From Emticicia sp965283955 (GTDB lineage Bacteria; Bacteroidota; Bacteroidia; Cytophagales; Spirosomataceae): a DNA stretch of 64,000 bases. The position numbers and the translations under genes were made by a program. The notes under the pieces were generated by a model. It did no database searches. It had not been told where the DNA came from and was given only the letters and a program-made list of their open reading frames with translations. Position 1 is the stretch's first letter, and each line of letters begins with the position of its first letter. The stretch spans positions 5,332,001 to 5,396,000 of the forward strand of contig CBDIQW010000001.1 in NCBI GenBank assembly GCA_965283955.1, written 5' to 3'. Positions 18,281-27,992 of the stretch are shown here, piece after piece.

Positions 18281-20368
18281 ATGAAATCAGAATTTATTTT
18301 TCAATCTTCACCTTGGTTTATTTTACTATGCTTGTTGGCTGGTGGGATTTACGCTTTCGTGCTTTATCAAAACAAAAAAACTTTCAGTCCTGTACAAAAT
18401 CGAATGCTGGCCATCATTCGTGGTCTTTTGGTTAGCTTATTGGCTTTTTTGTTAATAAACCCGCTTTTACGCAATAATAAATCTACGATAGAGAAGCCAA
18501 CAGTGGTATTGGCTGTTGATAATTCATCGTCGATGACGCATGGCGGACAAGCAAAATTAGAAGCATTAAAGAAAAATCTACAACAACTAAAAGAGTCTAT
18601 CGAAGCAAAAGGAGCAAGTGTTGAAATTCAAAGCCTTGATGAAAGTGCTGATAGTCAGAATATTAACGATATTAAATTCAACAAAAAGAGGTCAGATTTA
18701 TCGCAAATGCTGGCAAATATCAAGTCGAGTTATGAAGGTAGAAACCTAACTGATGTAATTTTGGTATCTGACGGTATTGCTAATGAAGGTATTTCTCCAA
18801 CTTACGGCAAATATAACTTTAATATTCATGCAGTTGGTTTGGGCGATACAACCCAAAAGCGTGATGTAAAACTCAATGCTATTTATGCCAATCGAATTGC
18901 ATATTTGAGTAATAAATTCCCAATTCAAGCGGAGGTTTCGAGTTATGGTTTTCAAGGGAAATCAACAACCGTTTTATTGAAACAAGCAGGAAATATCATT
19001 GATAAACAAGTAGTTAGCTTTGATAAGCAAGATGATTCGAAGCAAATTACATTTTATGTAACTGCTCAACAAAAAGGAATGCAACGCTTTACAGTCGAAG
19101 TTGTACCGCTAAATGCCGAGTTTTCGACTAAAAATAACGCAAAAGATGCGTATATTGATATTGTTGATGGGAAAGAAAAAGTTTTGCTTGTGGCACTTGC
19201 TCCACATCCCGATGTAAAAGCATTGAAAAGTATCATCGAAAAAAATGATTTGTATGAATTGACAATTAAGATTATTCAAAGCGATGATTTAAGTCAAATT
19301 GGTTCTCAACCGTTCGATGTTTTGATTTTACATCAATTGCCTGATATTTATGGAATGGGCGGCAATGTGGTAAGTCGATTATTGGCACAAGCGAAACCGA
19401 CCTTATTCGTACTCGGAAATCAAACTAATATCACAAGCTTTAACGGAATGCAGCAAACACTTTCGATTGCTGCCCAAGCAGGTAAGGCCGATAAAGTGAC
19501 AGCCAAGTTTAATAATAATTTTAATTTATTTAATCTCGATGCTGATAAACTAAGCCTTTTAGAACGACTTCCGCCTATTTTAGCTCCTTTTGGCGACTAT
19601 AAACCAACAGCAGGAAGCGAGATTATCCTATATCAAAGAGTCGGTTCACTCACCACACCTAAACCATTGTTGATTGCCAATACAACTTCCGCTCGAAAAT
19701 CAGCAGTTTTAGCAGGTGAGGGGCTTTGGTTGTGGCGTCTCGAAGAGTTTTCGTTGACCGATAAACAAGAAATTATTGATGAAGTGGTGATGAAAACCCT
19801 ACAATTGATTTCAGTAAAAGATGATAAACGTAAACTTAGAGTTTATCCAATCTCGCCCGATTTCTCAATTGATGAAAAAGTTATCTTTGAAAACGAGGCA
19901 TATAATGATATTTATGAGAGAATCTACAACCAAGATATAAAATTGGACATCACTGACGAAAAGGGTAAAATAAGAAGCTTTAGCTACACCACAACGAAAG
20001 ATAATAGCCGTTTTGAGATTACTGGCTTGCCCGAAGGCGTCTATCGTTACAAGGCATCTACGCAAGTTTTGGGGAAAGGCGAAGTTGTAGATGGACAATT
20101 TATTGTTCGTAATACCGACTTGGAAAGCCTAAATACAACGGCTGATTTCAATATGTTGCGTACTTTGGCCACTCAAAATAATGGTAAGTTCTTCGTAGCA
20201 AATCAGCTTGAAAAACTGAAAGATTTTTTATCATCAAACAAAGCTCCAGATAAAGTAACAAGCGTCGAAGAAATGAATGAGTTTATCAATTTGAAGTGGG
20301 TTTTCTTTGTATTGTTATTGCTTGCTTCTGTTGAGTGGGTAATCCGTAAATACCTTGGTAGCTACTAA
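18281..20368 (+). CDS. vWA-domain inner-membrane protein
   Basis: A 695-residue protein with two N-terminal membrane helices (about 12-28 and 40-60), then a von Willebrand factor A-like domain containing the MIDAS motif D-N-S-S-S-M (residues 86-91) and V-S-D-G-I-A (about 167-172). A long periplasmic or beta-rich middle follows, and one final helix (W-V-F-F-V-L-L-L-L-A-S-V-E-W-V) near the C terminus. This layout is found in uncharacterised Bacteroidota vWA membrane proteins related in general form to BatA/BatB. A metal-dependent adhesion or complex-assembly role is family inference. It stands as a single gene between two terminators. Confidence 0.8.
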   Translation: MKSEFIFQSSPWFILLCLLAGGIYAFVLYQNKKTFSPVQNRMLAIIRGLLVSLLAFLLINPLLRNNKSTIEKPTVVLAVDNSSSMTHGGQAKLEALKKNLQQLKESIEAKGASVEIQSLDESADSQNINDIKFNKKRSDLSQMLANIKSSYEGRNLTDVILVSDGIANEGISPTYGKYNFNIHAVGLGDTTQKRDVKLNAIYANRIAYLSNKFPIQAEVSSYGFQGKSTTVLLKQAGNIIDKQVVSFDKQDDSKQITFYVTAQQKGMQRFTVEVVPLNAEFSTKNNAKDAYIDIVDGKEKVLLVALAPHPDVKALKSIIEKNDLYELTIKIIQSDDLSQIGSQPFDVLILHQLPDIYGMGGNVVSRLLAQAKPTLFVLGNQTNITSFNGMQQTLSIAAQAGKADKVTAKFNNNFNLFNLDADKLSLLERLPPILAPFGDYKPTAGSEIILYQRVGSLTTPKPLLIANTTSARKSAVLAGEGLWLWRLEEFSLTDKQEIIDEVVMKTLQLISVKDDKRKLRVYPISPDFSIDEKVIFENEAYNDIYERIYNQDIKLDITDEKGKIRSFSYTTTKDNSRFEITGLPEGVYRYKASTQVLGKGEVVDGQFIVRNTDLESLNTTADFNMLRTLATQNNGKFFVANQLEKLKDFLSSNKAPDKVTSVEEMNEFINLKWVFFVLLLLASVEWVIRKYLGSY

Positions 20369-20394
20369 AAAGTAATTCATTTTGTTTTTATATT

Positions 20395-20437
20395 AATTCG
20401 CCATACAACTCTAAAAGAATTGTATGGCGAATTTTTT
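20395..20437 (+). terminator. Rho-independent terminator after the vWA gene
   Basis: Perfect arms AATTCGCCATACAA and TTGTATGGCGAATT, followed by a T run, 27 bases after the stop. Confidence 0.92.
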
Positions 20438-20540
20438 ATAGCTATTCTCATAAATTATTCATTTAGTTTCTATCCTGCTTTATTTTCAGCTAATTTTGCA
20501 AAATAGTTTATAAATTATCAAATAATAGCATCATCAAACA

Positions 20541-21520
20541 ATGAATATAGGAGATAAGGTAAGACTCATACACTCAAAAGAAGAAGGTATTGTAACCCGA
20601 TTTTTGAAGAATGATGTGGTCGAGGTTGAGATTGAAGAAGGATTCAAATTACCTGTTTTAAGAAAAGAACTGGCGGTTGTTTCAAAGACAGAAGACAAAG
20701 CATTTAAGCCTCAAGCACGGGTGCAAGAAACGATTACTCCTCAAAGACCAGTAGGCGAGAGAAGTAGCTCTAACGTAAAAGCCGACAAAGGAATTTATTT
20801 AGCTTTTCTGCCAATCAACGATAAGTTAGTATCGCTGCATATTATCAATAATAGTGATTGGGATTTACCATTTTCGTTAACTTCGGGTGCTGAAAAAACG
20901 TACCGAGGTTTGTTGGGTGGTTTTCTCACGGCTCGAAGTTTTCAGAAATACTCAAAAGACTTAGACTTAAAAGATTTCGATGAGTGGGGAAATCTTACTT
21001 TTCAAACTTTTACTATAATTCTGGCTATTTTACTGAGCGACCAACTTTCGTAAAGAAAATGCGTTTACGAGCCAATACTTTCTTTAATCACAAGAAATCA
21101 GCTCCGATTTTATTAAAAGACTGTTATTTATTTCAGTTGGATGCAGAGGATGCTCCACTTGTTATCAATCCTGCTGAATTGAAAGAGAAGATGATGCAGT
21201 CGAAAACGGAAGAAATTTCGCTCAAAAATGTCGAAAAACCTGCCGCTACCATTGATTTGCACATTGAAGAATTGACTACAAACGCCCTTAGCATGAATAA
21301 TACTCAAATGCTCGACTTGCAATTACGCACTTTTGAAGCAAAATTTGAAAATGCTATCGCATCAGGTATGGACGAAATCGTTTTTATTCATGGTGTAGGA
21401 AATGGTGTCTTGAAACAAGAGATTCAGAAGAAATTAGCAGGACATAAAAATGTAGCTTGGTTTCAAGATGCTCAAAAAGAAAAATTTGGCTATGGAGCTA
21501 CTCGAATTAAAATAAAATGA
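20541..21520 (+). CDS. DUF2027 + Smr domain protein, frameshifted near 21008
   Basis: One gene of about 326 codons broken by loss of one T in the run near 21008-21011. Restoring it reads Q-T-F-Y-Y-N-S-G-Y-F-T-E-R-P. The N-terminal 60 residues (M-N-I-G-D-K-V-R-L-I-H-S-K-E-E-G-I-V) form a small SH3/KOW-like domain of the DUF2027 type. The C-terminal about 85 residues are an Smr domain, with I-D-L-H-I-E-E-L and I-H-G-V-G-N-G-V-L-K, the H-G-x-G signature shared with MutS2. Smr domains are nucleases acting on branched DNA or on RNA and ribosome-associated mRNA. This Bacteroidota architecture is common but uncharacterised. Confidence 0.85.
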
Positions 21521-21573
21521 TGCCTTTTGAAGTTATTTGTCAAACTGAAAACAATCTATTATTAAATCAATCA

Positions 21574-22989
21574 ATGAAAAGTAAGTTAGCGAGTCCCAAT
21601 TTTGTTGCTATTGCCTTTTTTACTACGTTTTTTACATCCTTCTATGCTATTGGGCAGAAGTCGAATCCCGAGGCTCCAGCCGAAATTTATTTACAAGATA
21701 CCGTACTCGTGCAGAAGATTCCTTCAAATATTAGTATTCCGTTCGATATTGCCATGAGCGACATCGAGAAGCAAATTAATACAACAGTCACGGGTTTGAT
21801 TTTCGAAGATAATAGCTATACCGATGATAACAATGACAATTTCAAATGCAAAGTTTGGAAAAAATCAAATATTCTAATCACTGCCGCTACGAATGATGTC
21901 TTTGATTTCACCGTTCCGATTAAAGTTTAGGTAGAAAAAGGTATCGGAGCATTCGGTATTATGAAGTATATTCCATTGGAATTTGAAATGAATCTAAAAT
22001 TTTCGACCCGTTTCACCATAAAACCCGATTGGTCGGTGCAAACTTTTACTACGCCAAATGGCTATGAATGGATTACAAAACCAAAGGTAAATGTTGGTTT
22101 CGATGTACCTCTTGATTTCGTTGTAGGTAAAATCATTGATAATAATCACACCAAATTTGCCAAATCGCTTGATGATGCCGTGGCCAAGAACATGACCATC
22201 AAGCCTTATGTTATACAAGCGTGGAATGCGGCTATGCAGCCTTATTTAGTATCAGAAGAATATCACACTTGGGTGAAAATTACCCCTTTGGAGATTTCGA
22301 TGGTACCATTAAGAACCGTAGGGCGTAATATAAAGTCAGTTATTGGTATTAAAGCATTCACAGAAACACTTACTGGCGATCGCCCTTTTGCCCCTTTTTC
22401 GGTGAGTTCTGTGCCTAACCTAAAGATTGTCACAGGTATTCCAAATGATTTTCAAGTAGGTTTAATGAGCGATGTTTTGTTTACAGAAGCAGCCGCACAG
22501 GCAAAAAAGATGTTTGTAGGGCATAAATATGAGTTTCAAGAAGGAAAATATAAAATTGAGATTACCGAAATTGATATTTATGGAAGCAATGAGTTTTTGG
22601 TAATCAAGGCCGATATTAAAGGAAGTCTAAAAGGTACTGTATATATTAAAGGTATTCCTGTATATGATCCAATAAAGAAAAAAATTGTATTATCGAATTC
22701 GCAATTTGATATTAAAACCAAAAATATATTGGCAAAAGCTGCCGCTTGGCTTTTAGAAGGTAAGTTAGTAAAAATGATTGAAGACGAATATGGCTTGCCA
22801 GTTGATGAGCTAATTACCTATGCTAAACAGAATATAGAAACTGCCATGAATACCGAATACAAGAAAGGTGTAAAACTAAGCGGGAAAATTGATGCTGTTC
22901 AACCTGATAAAGTATATCTCACTCCGACAAGTATAGTGGCACTCGTGATGGCAAAAGGAAAGGTGGAGGTTAAAGTAGAAGGTTTATAA
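21574..22989 (+). CDS. DUF4403-like exported protein with an in-frame TAG
   Basis: Two pieces in the same frame, separated only by a TAG at 21928-21930, together make about 472 codons. The sequence around it reads F-T-V-P-I-K-V-stop-V-E-K-G-I-G, consistent with a TGG (Trp) codon changed by one base. The N terminus from ATG 21574 has a hydrophobic signal segment (F-V-A-I-A-F-F-T-T-F-F). The body is beta-rich and long, ending V-K-V-E-G-L, and resembles the DUF4403 family of Bacteroidota (lipid-transfer-like or tubular-lipid-binding fold suspected). An earlier ATG at 21517 overlaps the Smr stop. The stop may be a sequencing error or a genuine truncation. Confidence 0.7.
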
Positions 22990-23014
22990 GAAAAACTAAT
23001 ATTGAGTTAAATAT

Positions 23015-23055
23015 AAAAACCTGTAAGGTATTCAAGGACCTTACAGGTTTTTTTT
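23015..23055 (+). terminator. Rho-independent terminator after the DUF4403 gene
   Basis: The stem AAAACCTGTAAGGT / ACCTTACAGGTTTT with loop ATTCAAGG is followed by a long T run. Confidence 0.92.
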
Positions 23056-23056
23056 C

Positions 23057-23064
23057 TACCTTTG
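23057..23064 (+). promoter_or_regulatory. -7 element (TACCTTTG) of rnpB
   Basis: A perfect TAnnTTTG match ends 10 bases before the predicted 5' end of RNase P RNA. It sits directly on the T tail of the preceding terminator, and no good -33 element was seen. Confidence 0.6.
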
Positions 23065-23074
23065 CATTAGAAAA

Positions 23075-23440
23075 AGTAAGCCGTCTTATCGCGATTCTTT
23101 AGAGAATTGAGGAAAGTCCGAACAGCAAAGAGCATCATGCTACCTAACGGGTAGGGAGTAATCGGGCGACTGATTATTTACAGCCAGTGCAACAGAAAAT
23201 AAACTACCGTAGCAATACGGAAAAGGTGAAAAGGTAGGGTAAGAGCCTACCGCTCGGTTGGTGACAAACGAGGCATGGTAAACCTCATGAGCTGAAAGAC
23301 CAAATAAACCGACAGTCCTTCGGGACTAAGGCTGCTCGTCTGAGTCGGAGGGTAGGTTGATAGAGGCAAGTAGCGATACTTGTTCGAGATAAATGATAAG
23401 AATTTCGAGAAATCGAAATACAGAATTCGGCTTATAGGCT
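23075..23440 (+). ncRNA. rnpB: RNase P RNA (bacterial type A)
   Basis: This is the catalytic RNA of RNase P, which matures tRNA 5' ends. The P1 helix TAAGCCG near 23077 pairs with CGGCTTA at 23429-23435. Universally conserved core blocks are present in order: GAGGAAAGTCCG (about 23108), CAGTGCAACAGAAA (about 23186), GGTAAGAGCCTACCG-type P10/P11 region, ACAAACGAGGCATGGTAAACC-like J11/12, and the 3' core GATAAATGATAAG...ACAGAATTCGGCTTA. Total length of about 366 nt is normal for Bacteroidota. A T-rich tail follows at 23441. Confidence 0.95.
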
Positions 23441-23533
23441 TATTTTTTCTTTTATAAATCTTCAAATTTGGATAGAAAATTCCTTAAAAATGGCCTTTTT
23501 CTATTTACCATTCAATAAATTTCCTGCTAAATA

Positions 23534-23564
23534 TTTGATTTTCAATGCAATAGTTATACCTTTG
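23534..23564 (+). promoter_or_regulatory. Promoter of the rpsP-rimM-trmD operon
   Basis: TTTG at 23534-23537 and TACCTTTG at 23557-23564, with a 19-base spacer: a textbook Bacteroidetes promoter 54 bases before the rpsP start codon. Confidence 0.8.
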
Positions 23565-23617
23565 CAGTCCAAATAAAATAGGGGACGAGTTCCCCAACTT
23601 TAAATAAAACAAAAGAA

Positions 23618-24156
23618 ATGGCAGTTAAAATCAGATTAGCAAGAAGAGGACGCAAGCAAGCCTTATAGTTTATGACATCGTAGTAGCTGACTCTCGCTCA
23701 CCTCGTGATGGTAAATTCATCGAGAAATTAGGTCAGTACAACCCACAATCAACTCCAGCAGGAATTTCATTGAAAGATGATAGAGCTGTATATTGGTTAA
23801 TGGTTGGAGCAGAGCCAACAGATACTACAAGAAAAATCTTGTCAGTGAGAGGTGTTATGTTGAAAAAACATTTACAAGTAGGTGTAGAAAAAGGTGCTAT
23901 CACACAAGAAGTAGCTGATGCTCGTTTCGAGGCTTGGTCTAAAGAAAAAGACGCAAAAAGAGAAGTTAAGATTGCAAAATTAACTGAAGGTAAAGATGCA
24001 GCTAAAAAAGCAGCATTTGATGCAGAAAAGAAAAAACGTGCTGATATGGAAGCCGCTCAACAAAAAGCAATAGCTGAAGCAGAAGCTGAGGTTGCTGCTC
24101 AAGAAGAAGAAGCTCCAGTAGCAGAAACTACTGAGGAAACACCTGCAGAAGCTTAA
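23618..24156 (+). CDS. rpsP: 30S ribosomal protein S16, frameshifted near 23663
   Basis: S16 of the small ribosomal subunit. The first 15 codons (M-A-V-K-I-R-L-A-R-R-G-R-K-Q-A) are in one frame; the rest (Y-D-I-V-V-A-D-S-R-S-P-R-D-G-K-F-I-E-K-L-G) is in another, requiring one extra base within CCTTAT at 23661-23666. Because S16 is essential and both parts are intact this is almost certainly a sequence error. The C terminus carries an Ala/Lys/Glu-rich extension of about 90 residues, common in Bacteroidota S16. It is the first gene of rpsP-rimM-trmD, the usual order, though a hairpin terminator-like structure separates it from rimM. Confidence 0.95.
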
Positions 24157-24180
24157 TTCTTACAGTTGCAGTCATTTATA

Positions 24181-24214
24181 AAAAATCCTCGCCCCAAAAG
24201 CGAGGATTTTTATT
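24181..24214 (+). terminator. Terminator/attenuator between rpsP and rimM
   Basis: The stem AAATCCTCGC / GCGAGGATTT with loop CCCAAAA is followed by TTTATTT. It may reduce transcription from rpsP into rimM and trmD, giving higher S16 output. Confidence 0.8.
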
Positions 24215-24235
24215 TAATTCAATAATTAGCTTACT

Positions 24236-24796
24236 ATGACAAAAGAAGATTGTTATTTAGTGGGTAAACTAACCAAAACCCACGGACTAAAAGGCGAAAT
24301 GGCGATTTGGTTAGATGTTGACTACCCCGAAGAATACGAAGACTTAGAATCTATTCTGGTAGAAATGAAGGGAGAGTTGATTCCTTATTTTGTAGAAGAG
24401 ATTCAAATCAGAGCCAATAAATCAATTGTTAAGTTTGAAGACGTAGATTCGATTGAAGCAGCACAAAAACTTATCAATTGTGATTTATACTTGCCAAATG
24501 AAAATTTGGAAGAATTGGACGACGACCAATTCTATTACCACGAAATTATAGGTTTTGATATTGTCGATGATACGCAAGGTAAACTGGGTAAAGTGACAGC
24601 AGTTTATACTGCCGAGGCTCAAGACTTGATTGCGATGAATTATCAGAACCAAGAAATATTAATTCCTGTGAGTGATGAAATCGTGAAGACGATTGACCGT
24701 GAAAAAAAAGAACTTTATACAAATTTGCCAGTGGGCTTAATTGAAGTCTATTTAGATGAAGCTGGAACACCCGATGATGCCGACGAGGAAGAATAA
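24236..24796 (+). CDS. rimM: 16S rRNA processing / ribosome maturation factor RimM
   Basis: A 186-residue 30S-assembly factor that binds S19 and helps fold the 16S 3' domain. The N-terminal RimM domain begins with the typical V-G-K-L-T-K-T-H-G-L-K-G-E (residues 9-21). The C-terminal PRC-barrel domain has the conserved F-Y-Y-H-E-I-I-G (about 101-108), I-L-I-P-V-S-D-E-I and the ending G-L-I-E-V-Y. Its place between rpsP and trmD supports the call. An acidic tail (D-D-A-D-E-E-E) closes the protein. Confidence 0.93.
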   Translation: MTKEDCYLVGKLTKTHGLKGEMAIWLDVDYPEEYEDLESILVEMKGELIPYFVEEIQIRANKSIVKFEDVDSIEAAQKLINCDLYLPNENLEELDDDQFYYHEIIGFDIVDDTQGKLGKVTAVYTAEAQDLIAMNYQNQEILIPVSDEIVKTIDREKKELYTNLPVGLIEVYLDEAGTPDDADEEE

Positions 24797-24807
24797 GAAG
24801 TTTTGAA

Positions 24808-25530
24808 ATGATGGAAGCAGAAAAAATAATTATTGAAGATACACCAAATTCTGGACTAAGAATTGACATCATTTCCTGTGTCCCTCGCTTGTTGGATAGC
24901 TTTTTCGACCACTCTATTTTGAAACGTGCCAAAGATGCTGGTCATGCCGAAGTAGTGATTCATGACCTCCGTGACTATTCAATTCAGAAGCAAAAACAGA
25001 TTGATGATTATGCCTTTGGTGGTGGGGCTGGAATGGTACTCGGGATTGAGACAATTGCTCGATGTATTCGTAATTTGCAAAGTATTAGAATGTATGACGA
25101 TGTGATTTATATGACTCCTGATGGGGAACGCTTTCAACAAAAGATGGCCAACCGCCTTTCGATGAGCAAAAATCTTATGATTTTGTGTGGACATTATAAA
25201 GGAATTGATGAGCGAGTAAGAGAACATTTTATTACGAAGGAAATCTCGATAGGAGACTATGTTTTATCGGGTGGAGAACTGCCCGCAGCCGTAGTGAGCG
25301 ATGCTCTTATTCGTCTTATACCTGGCGTACTAAACGATGAAACATCAGCCCTTACAGATTCGTTTCAAGATAATCTTTTGGCTCCGCCAGTATATACTCG
25401 TCCAGCAGACTTTGAAGGCTGGAAAGTGCCAGAAATATTACTCTCAGGCCACGAGAAAAAAATCAATGATTGGCGAATGGAACAATCTATTAAACGCACT
25501 CAAGAGCGTCGACCAGATTTATTGCAGTAA
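24808..25530 (+). CDS. trmD: tRNA (guanine-N1)-methyltransferase TrmD
   Basis: TrmD methylates G37 of tRNAs with G36-G37, preventing +1 frameshifts. The deep-knot SPOUT signature is complete: D-D-Y-A-F-G-G-G-A-G-M-V-L (about 66-78), L-C-G-H-Y-K-G-I-D-E-R-V (about 127-138) and I-G-D-Y-V-L-S-G-G-E-L-P-A (about 150-162). The protein has about 15 extra N-terminal residues before R-I-D-I-I-S. The spacing of 11 bases after rimM and the following terminator mark it as the last gene of the operon. Confidence 0.95.
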   Translation: MMEAEKIIIEDTPNSGLRIDIISCVPRLLDSFFDHSILKRAKDAGHAEVVIHDLRDYSIQKQKQIDDYAFGGGAGMVLGIETIARCIRNLQSIRMYDDVIYMTPDGERFQQKMANRLSMSKNLMILCGHYKGIDERVREHFITKEISIGDYVLSGGELPAAVVSDALIRLIPGVLNDETSALTDSFQDNLLAPPVYTRPADFEGWKVPEILLSGHEKKINDWRMEQSIKRTQERRPDLLQ

Positions 25531-25531
25531 C

Positions 25532-25566
25532 AAAAAAGACTTGACTATAAGGTCAAGTCTTTTTTG
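25532..25566 (+). terminator. Rho-independent terminator after trmD
   Basis: The stem AAAAAAGACTTGAC / GTCAAGTCTTTTTT with loop TATAAG lies 2 bases after the trmD stop. Symmetric A and T tails allow it to act in both directions. Confidence 0.92.
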
Positions 25567-25598
25567 TTGAGGTGAAATCCCCTCTGTATTTACCAAGA

Positions 25599-26524
25599 CT
25601 ATTTTTTGTTATTTTGGGCTTGTTTTATGTCTTTAATCATCATCATCGTTCTGTATTCAATTCCCTTTTTGTTCAAATGATATGGGGTATTGTATAGAAG
25701 TGAATCAGACATTTTATATTTCTCGGCCGAGCCAATAATTTGTAGTTTTGATTTTCTCAATTCTTCTTGAACTTTTCTAATTTGAATAATCGAATTATTA
25801 TAGGATGCTTCCTGATAGCAAGGAAATGAAACATACAGTGATGCTCCTTTTTTATTGAGCTCGATCTGGAATTTTTCAAAATACCGTACCACGTCATCGT
25901 TAAATTCACCACCGATGGTAGAATAGGGTTCAAAATGTTCTTGCTCTTTTTTTAAGTGTGTGTAGGTATCTCCATATTGATTAAACGAATTTACGGAATA
26001 AATATCACTGTCTTTAAAATTATGATATTCACTTATCTTAAACTTTGTTAAGATGTATTTTGGTAAAAACGGAACTATATTAGAAAGTTGAGGCAGATTT
26101 AAATGCTTTATATTCATAAAATCTACGTCAAAAATTGTTCTCATTAGTTCTTCAGATCCGCATTAAGGCCTCTATAATAATGACCGTATTCAGGTACGAG
26201 AATTACAATATCACCTTTTCGAATATATCCAATGGTATTGTCTATCATATATTTGACACCTATCATCGCATGAATAGCAGTATTAATCGGATTTAATTTC
26301 AAGGAATCCTTTATAGTTTTACTATCTAAGCCAAAACAAAGATTTGAACCACCAACAAAAATTATTCGTGGTGAAGGTGTATTTTGTAATAATGAATTCT
26401 TCCCAATGCTGGCCATTAAAAGTGATTTTGAAGCACGAGGGGTTGTGGGTAGCAATATTCCCAAGATAAATGCAAGTGGTATTGGTGAAAGAAATACTAA
26501 TGTTTTGAGTATAAATTTTTTCAT
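25599..26524 (-). CDS. SGNH/GDSL-like (DltD-type) partner of MBOAT acyltransferase, frameshifted
   Basis: One gene of about 308 codons split near 26156, where restoring one base joins G-L-N-A-D to S-E-E-L-M-R-T-I-F. The N-terminal hydrophobic segment (about 7-27) is a signal anchor. I-I-F-V-G-G-S-N (about 54-61) has the position of the SGNH block I, though here it is G-G-S-N rather than G-D-S. The C-terminal Y-H-L-N-K-K-G block supplies the catalytic-type histidine. Such proteins pair with MBOAT acyltransferases (compare AlgJ/AlgX and DltD) and move acyl groups onto surface polysaccharides. It starts 7 bases after the MBOAT stop. The break is probably a sequencing error. Confidence 0.78.
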
Positions 26525-26531
26525 GTAAATC

Positions 26532-27992
26532 CTAAAACTGAAAATAGATAAATTGTTGGTCTTGGCCTGAAAATAAGAATATTTTTATGCATATTGTAAT
26601 AATAATTGCGTAGTAGAAGGCATATCTCAACGGACGTTTCCAGTTGTGGCCTAATTTTGCAATAGCGTATTGTTCTTCTCTTCCAAACCATTCGATTAAT
26701 ACAAAAATACCTATCAAAGCTAATGTAATATATGCTTGTTTTGTTTCTTCGAACTGTGGAATTGAGAAAATTGAAGAAGAAAAAATACCAGAGATGTAAT
26801 TTGTTGCGTGATGGATACTTTCTGCCCTAAAAAATACCCATGCAAATACAGTTAAAAGAAAAGTGATAATTATCTGAGAAAACTCTTTAATGCTTGGCCA
26901 TTGCCTGCCTTTGGCAACAATGTCAATATAGTTGCGGTTGGTCTTCATAATAATAGAAGGCATGATGAAAAGGGCATTTAATGCTCCCCAAGTAATAAAA
27001 GTCCAGTTAGCACCGTGCCAAAAGCCACTTACAATAAAGATAATAAATGTATTACGAATTCGCATCCAATTGCCACCACTACTTCCTCCTAACGGGATAT
27101 ATAAGTAATCTTTGAACCAAGACGATAAAGAAATGTGCCAACGTCTCCAAAATTCAGCTATGTCTCTTGAAAAGTACGGATAGGAAAAGTTGCGTAACAA
27201 TTCAATGCCAAATAATCGAGCAGTACCTAATGCAATGTCTGAGTACCCAGAGAAATCTCCATAAATTTGGAAAGTAAAAAATATTGCTCCCAAAAAAAGT
27301 GTACTTCCACTCATTTCGGTTGAATTATTGAAAATTTGATTCGCAAATTCTGCACAATTATCAGCAATCACAATTTTTTTAAATAAGCCCCAAAGTATTT
27401 GTCGTAAGCCATCAACTGATTTCTTATAGTCAAATATCCTTTGTTTTTTTATTTGTGGTAGTAAATGAGTGGCTCGCTCGATTGGACCAGCAACTAATAG
27501 AGGGAAAAAGCTTACGAATACTGCATAATCTACGAAACTCTGCTCAGCCTTGATTCTATCTTTATAAATATCAATTACATACGACAGCCCATGAAAAGTA
27601 TAAAAGGAAATTCCAACAGGTAAAATGACTTTTATCATCAAAGGATTGATTTGCCATCCGATAGATGACATCGCCGAAGCAAATGATTCGGTGAAAAAAT
27701 TGTAATACTTGAAAATCCCAAGAAAACCAAGATTTACAATAATGCTTAACCAAAACCAAAAATTTTTTACTTGAAGATTTTTGGCATGCTGCATCTCTAA
27801 GCCCGTGAAATAATCAAGTAAAGTTGAAAACATAAGTAAAAACATAAATCTCCAGTCCCAACAAGCATAGAAGAAATAGCTTGATATGAGCAATAGAGCA
27901 TTTTGTAAATGAAGTCTTTTATTTGTTACGAACCAATAAAGAGCAAAAACAATAGGTAAAAATATAGCAAATTGTAGAGAATTAAATAGCAT
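26532..27992 (-). CDS. MBOAT-family O-acyltransferase (AlgI/DltB-like)
   Basis: A 486-residue polytopic membrane protein of the membrane-bound O-acyltransferase family, with about 10-12 hydrophobic helices. It begins M-L-F-N-S-L-Q-F-A-I-F-L, as AlgI-like proteins do, and has V-A-G-P-I-E-R-A, D-F-W-R-R-W-H-I-S-L-S-x-W (about 285-297) and the active-site histidine in G-F-W-H-G-A-N-W-T-F (about 325-334). AlgI/DltB relatives transfer acetyl or other acyl groups across the inner membrane to a partner acting on exopolysaccharide, peptidoglycan or teichoic acid. With the downstream SGNH-like gene it forms a two-gene acylation unit; substrate unknown. Confidence 0.93.
   Translation of the reverse strand: MLFNSLQFAIFLPIVFALYWFVTNKRLHLQNALLLISSYFFYACWDWRFMFLLMFSTLLDYFTGLEMQHAKNLQVKNFWFWLSIIVNLGFLGIFKYYNFFTESFASAMSSIGWQINPLMIKVILPVGISFYTFHGLSYVIDIYKDRIKAEQSFVDYAVFVSFFPLLVAGPIERATHLLPQIKKQRIFDYKKSVDGLRQILWGLFKKIVIADNCAEFANQIFNNSTEMSGSTLFLGAIFFTFQIYGDFSGYSDIALGTARLFGIELLRNFSYPYFSRDIAEFWRRWHISLSSWFKDYLYIPLGGSSGGNWMRIRNTFIIFIVSGFWHGANWTFITWGALNALFIMPSIIMKTNRNYIDIVAKGRQWPSIKEFSQIIITFLLTVFAWVFFRAESIHHATNYISGIFSSSIFSIPQFEETKQAYITLALIGIFVLIEWFGREEQYAIAKLGHNWKRPLRYAFYYAIIITICIKIFLFSGQDQQFIYFQF

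Noticed and set aside
21928..21930. TAG as a recoded amino acid (pyrrolysine or suppression)
   Set aside because: Other TAG codons in the window act as normal stops and there is no recoding machinery in view; a TGG to TAG change is more likely.
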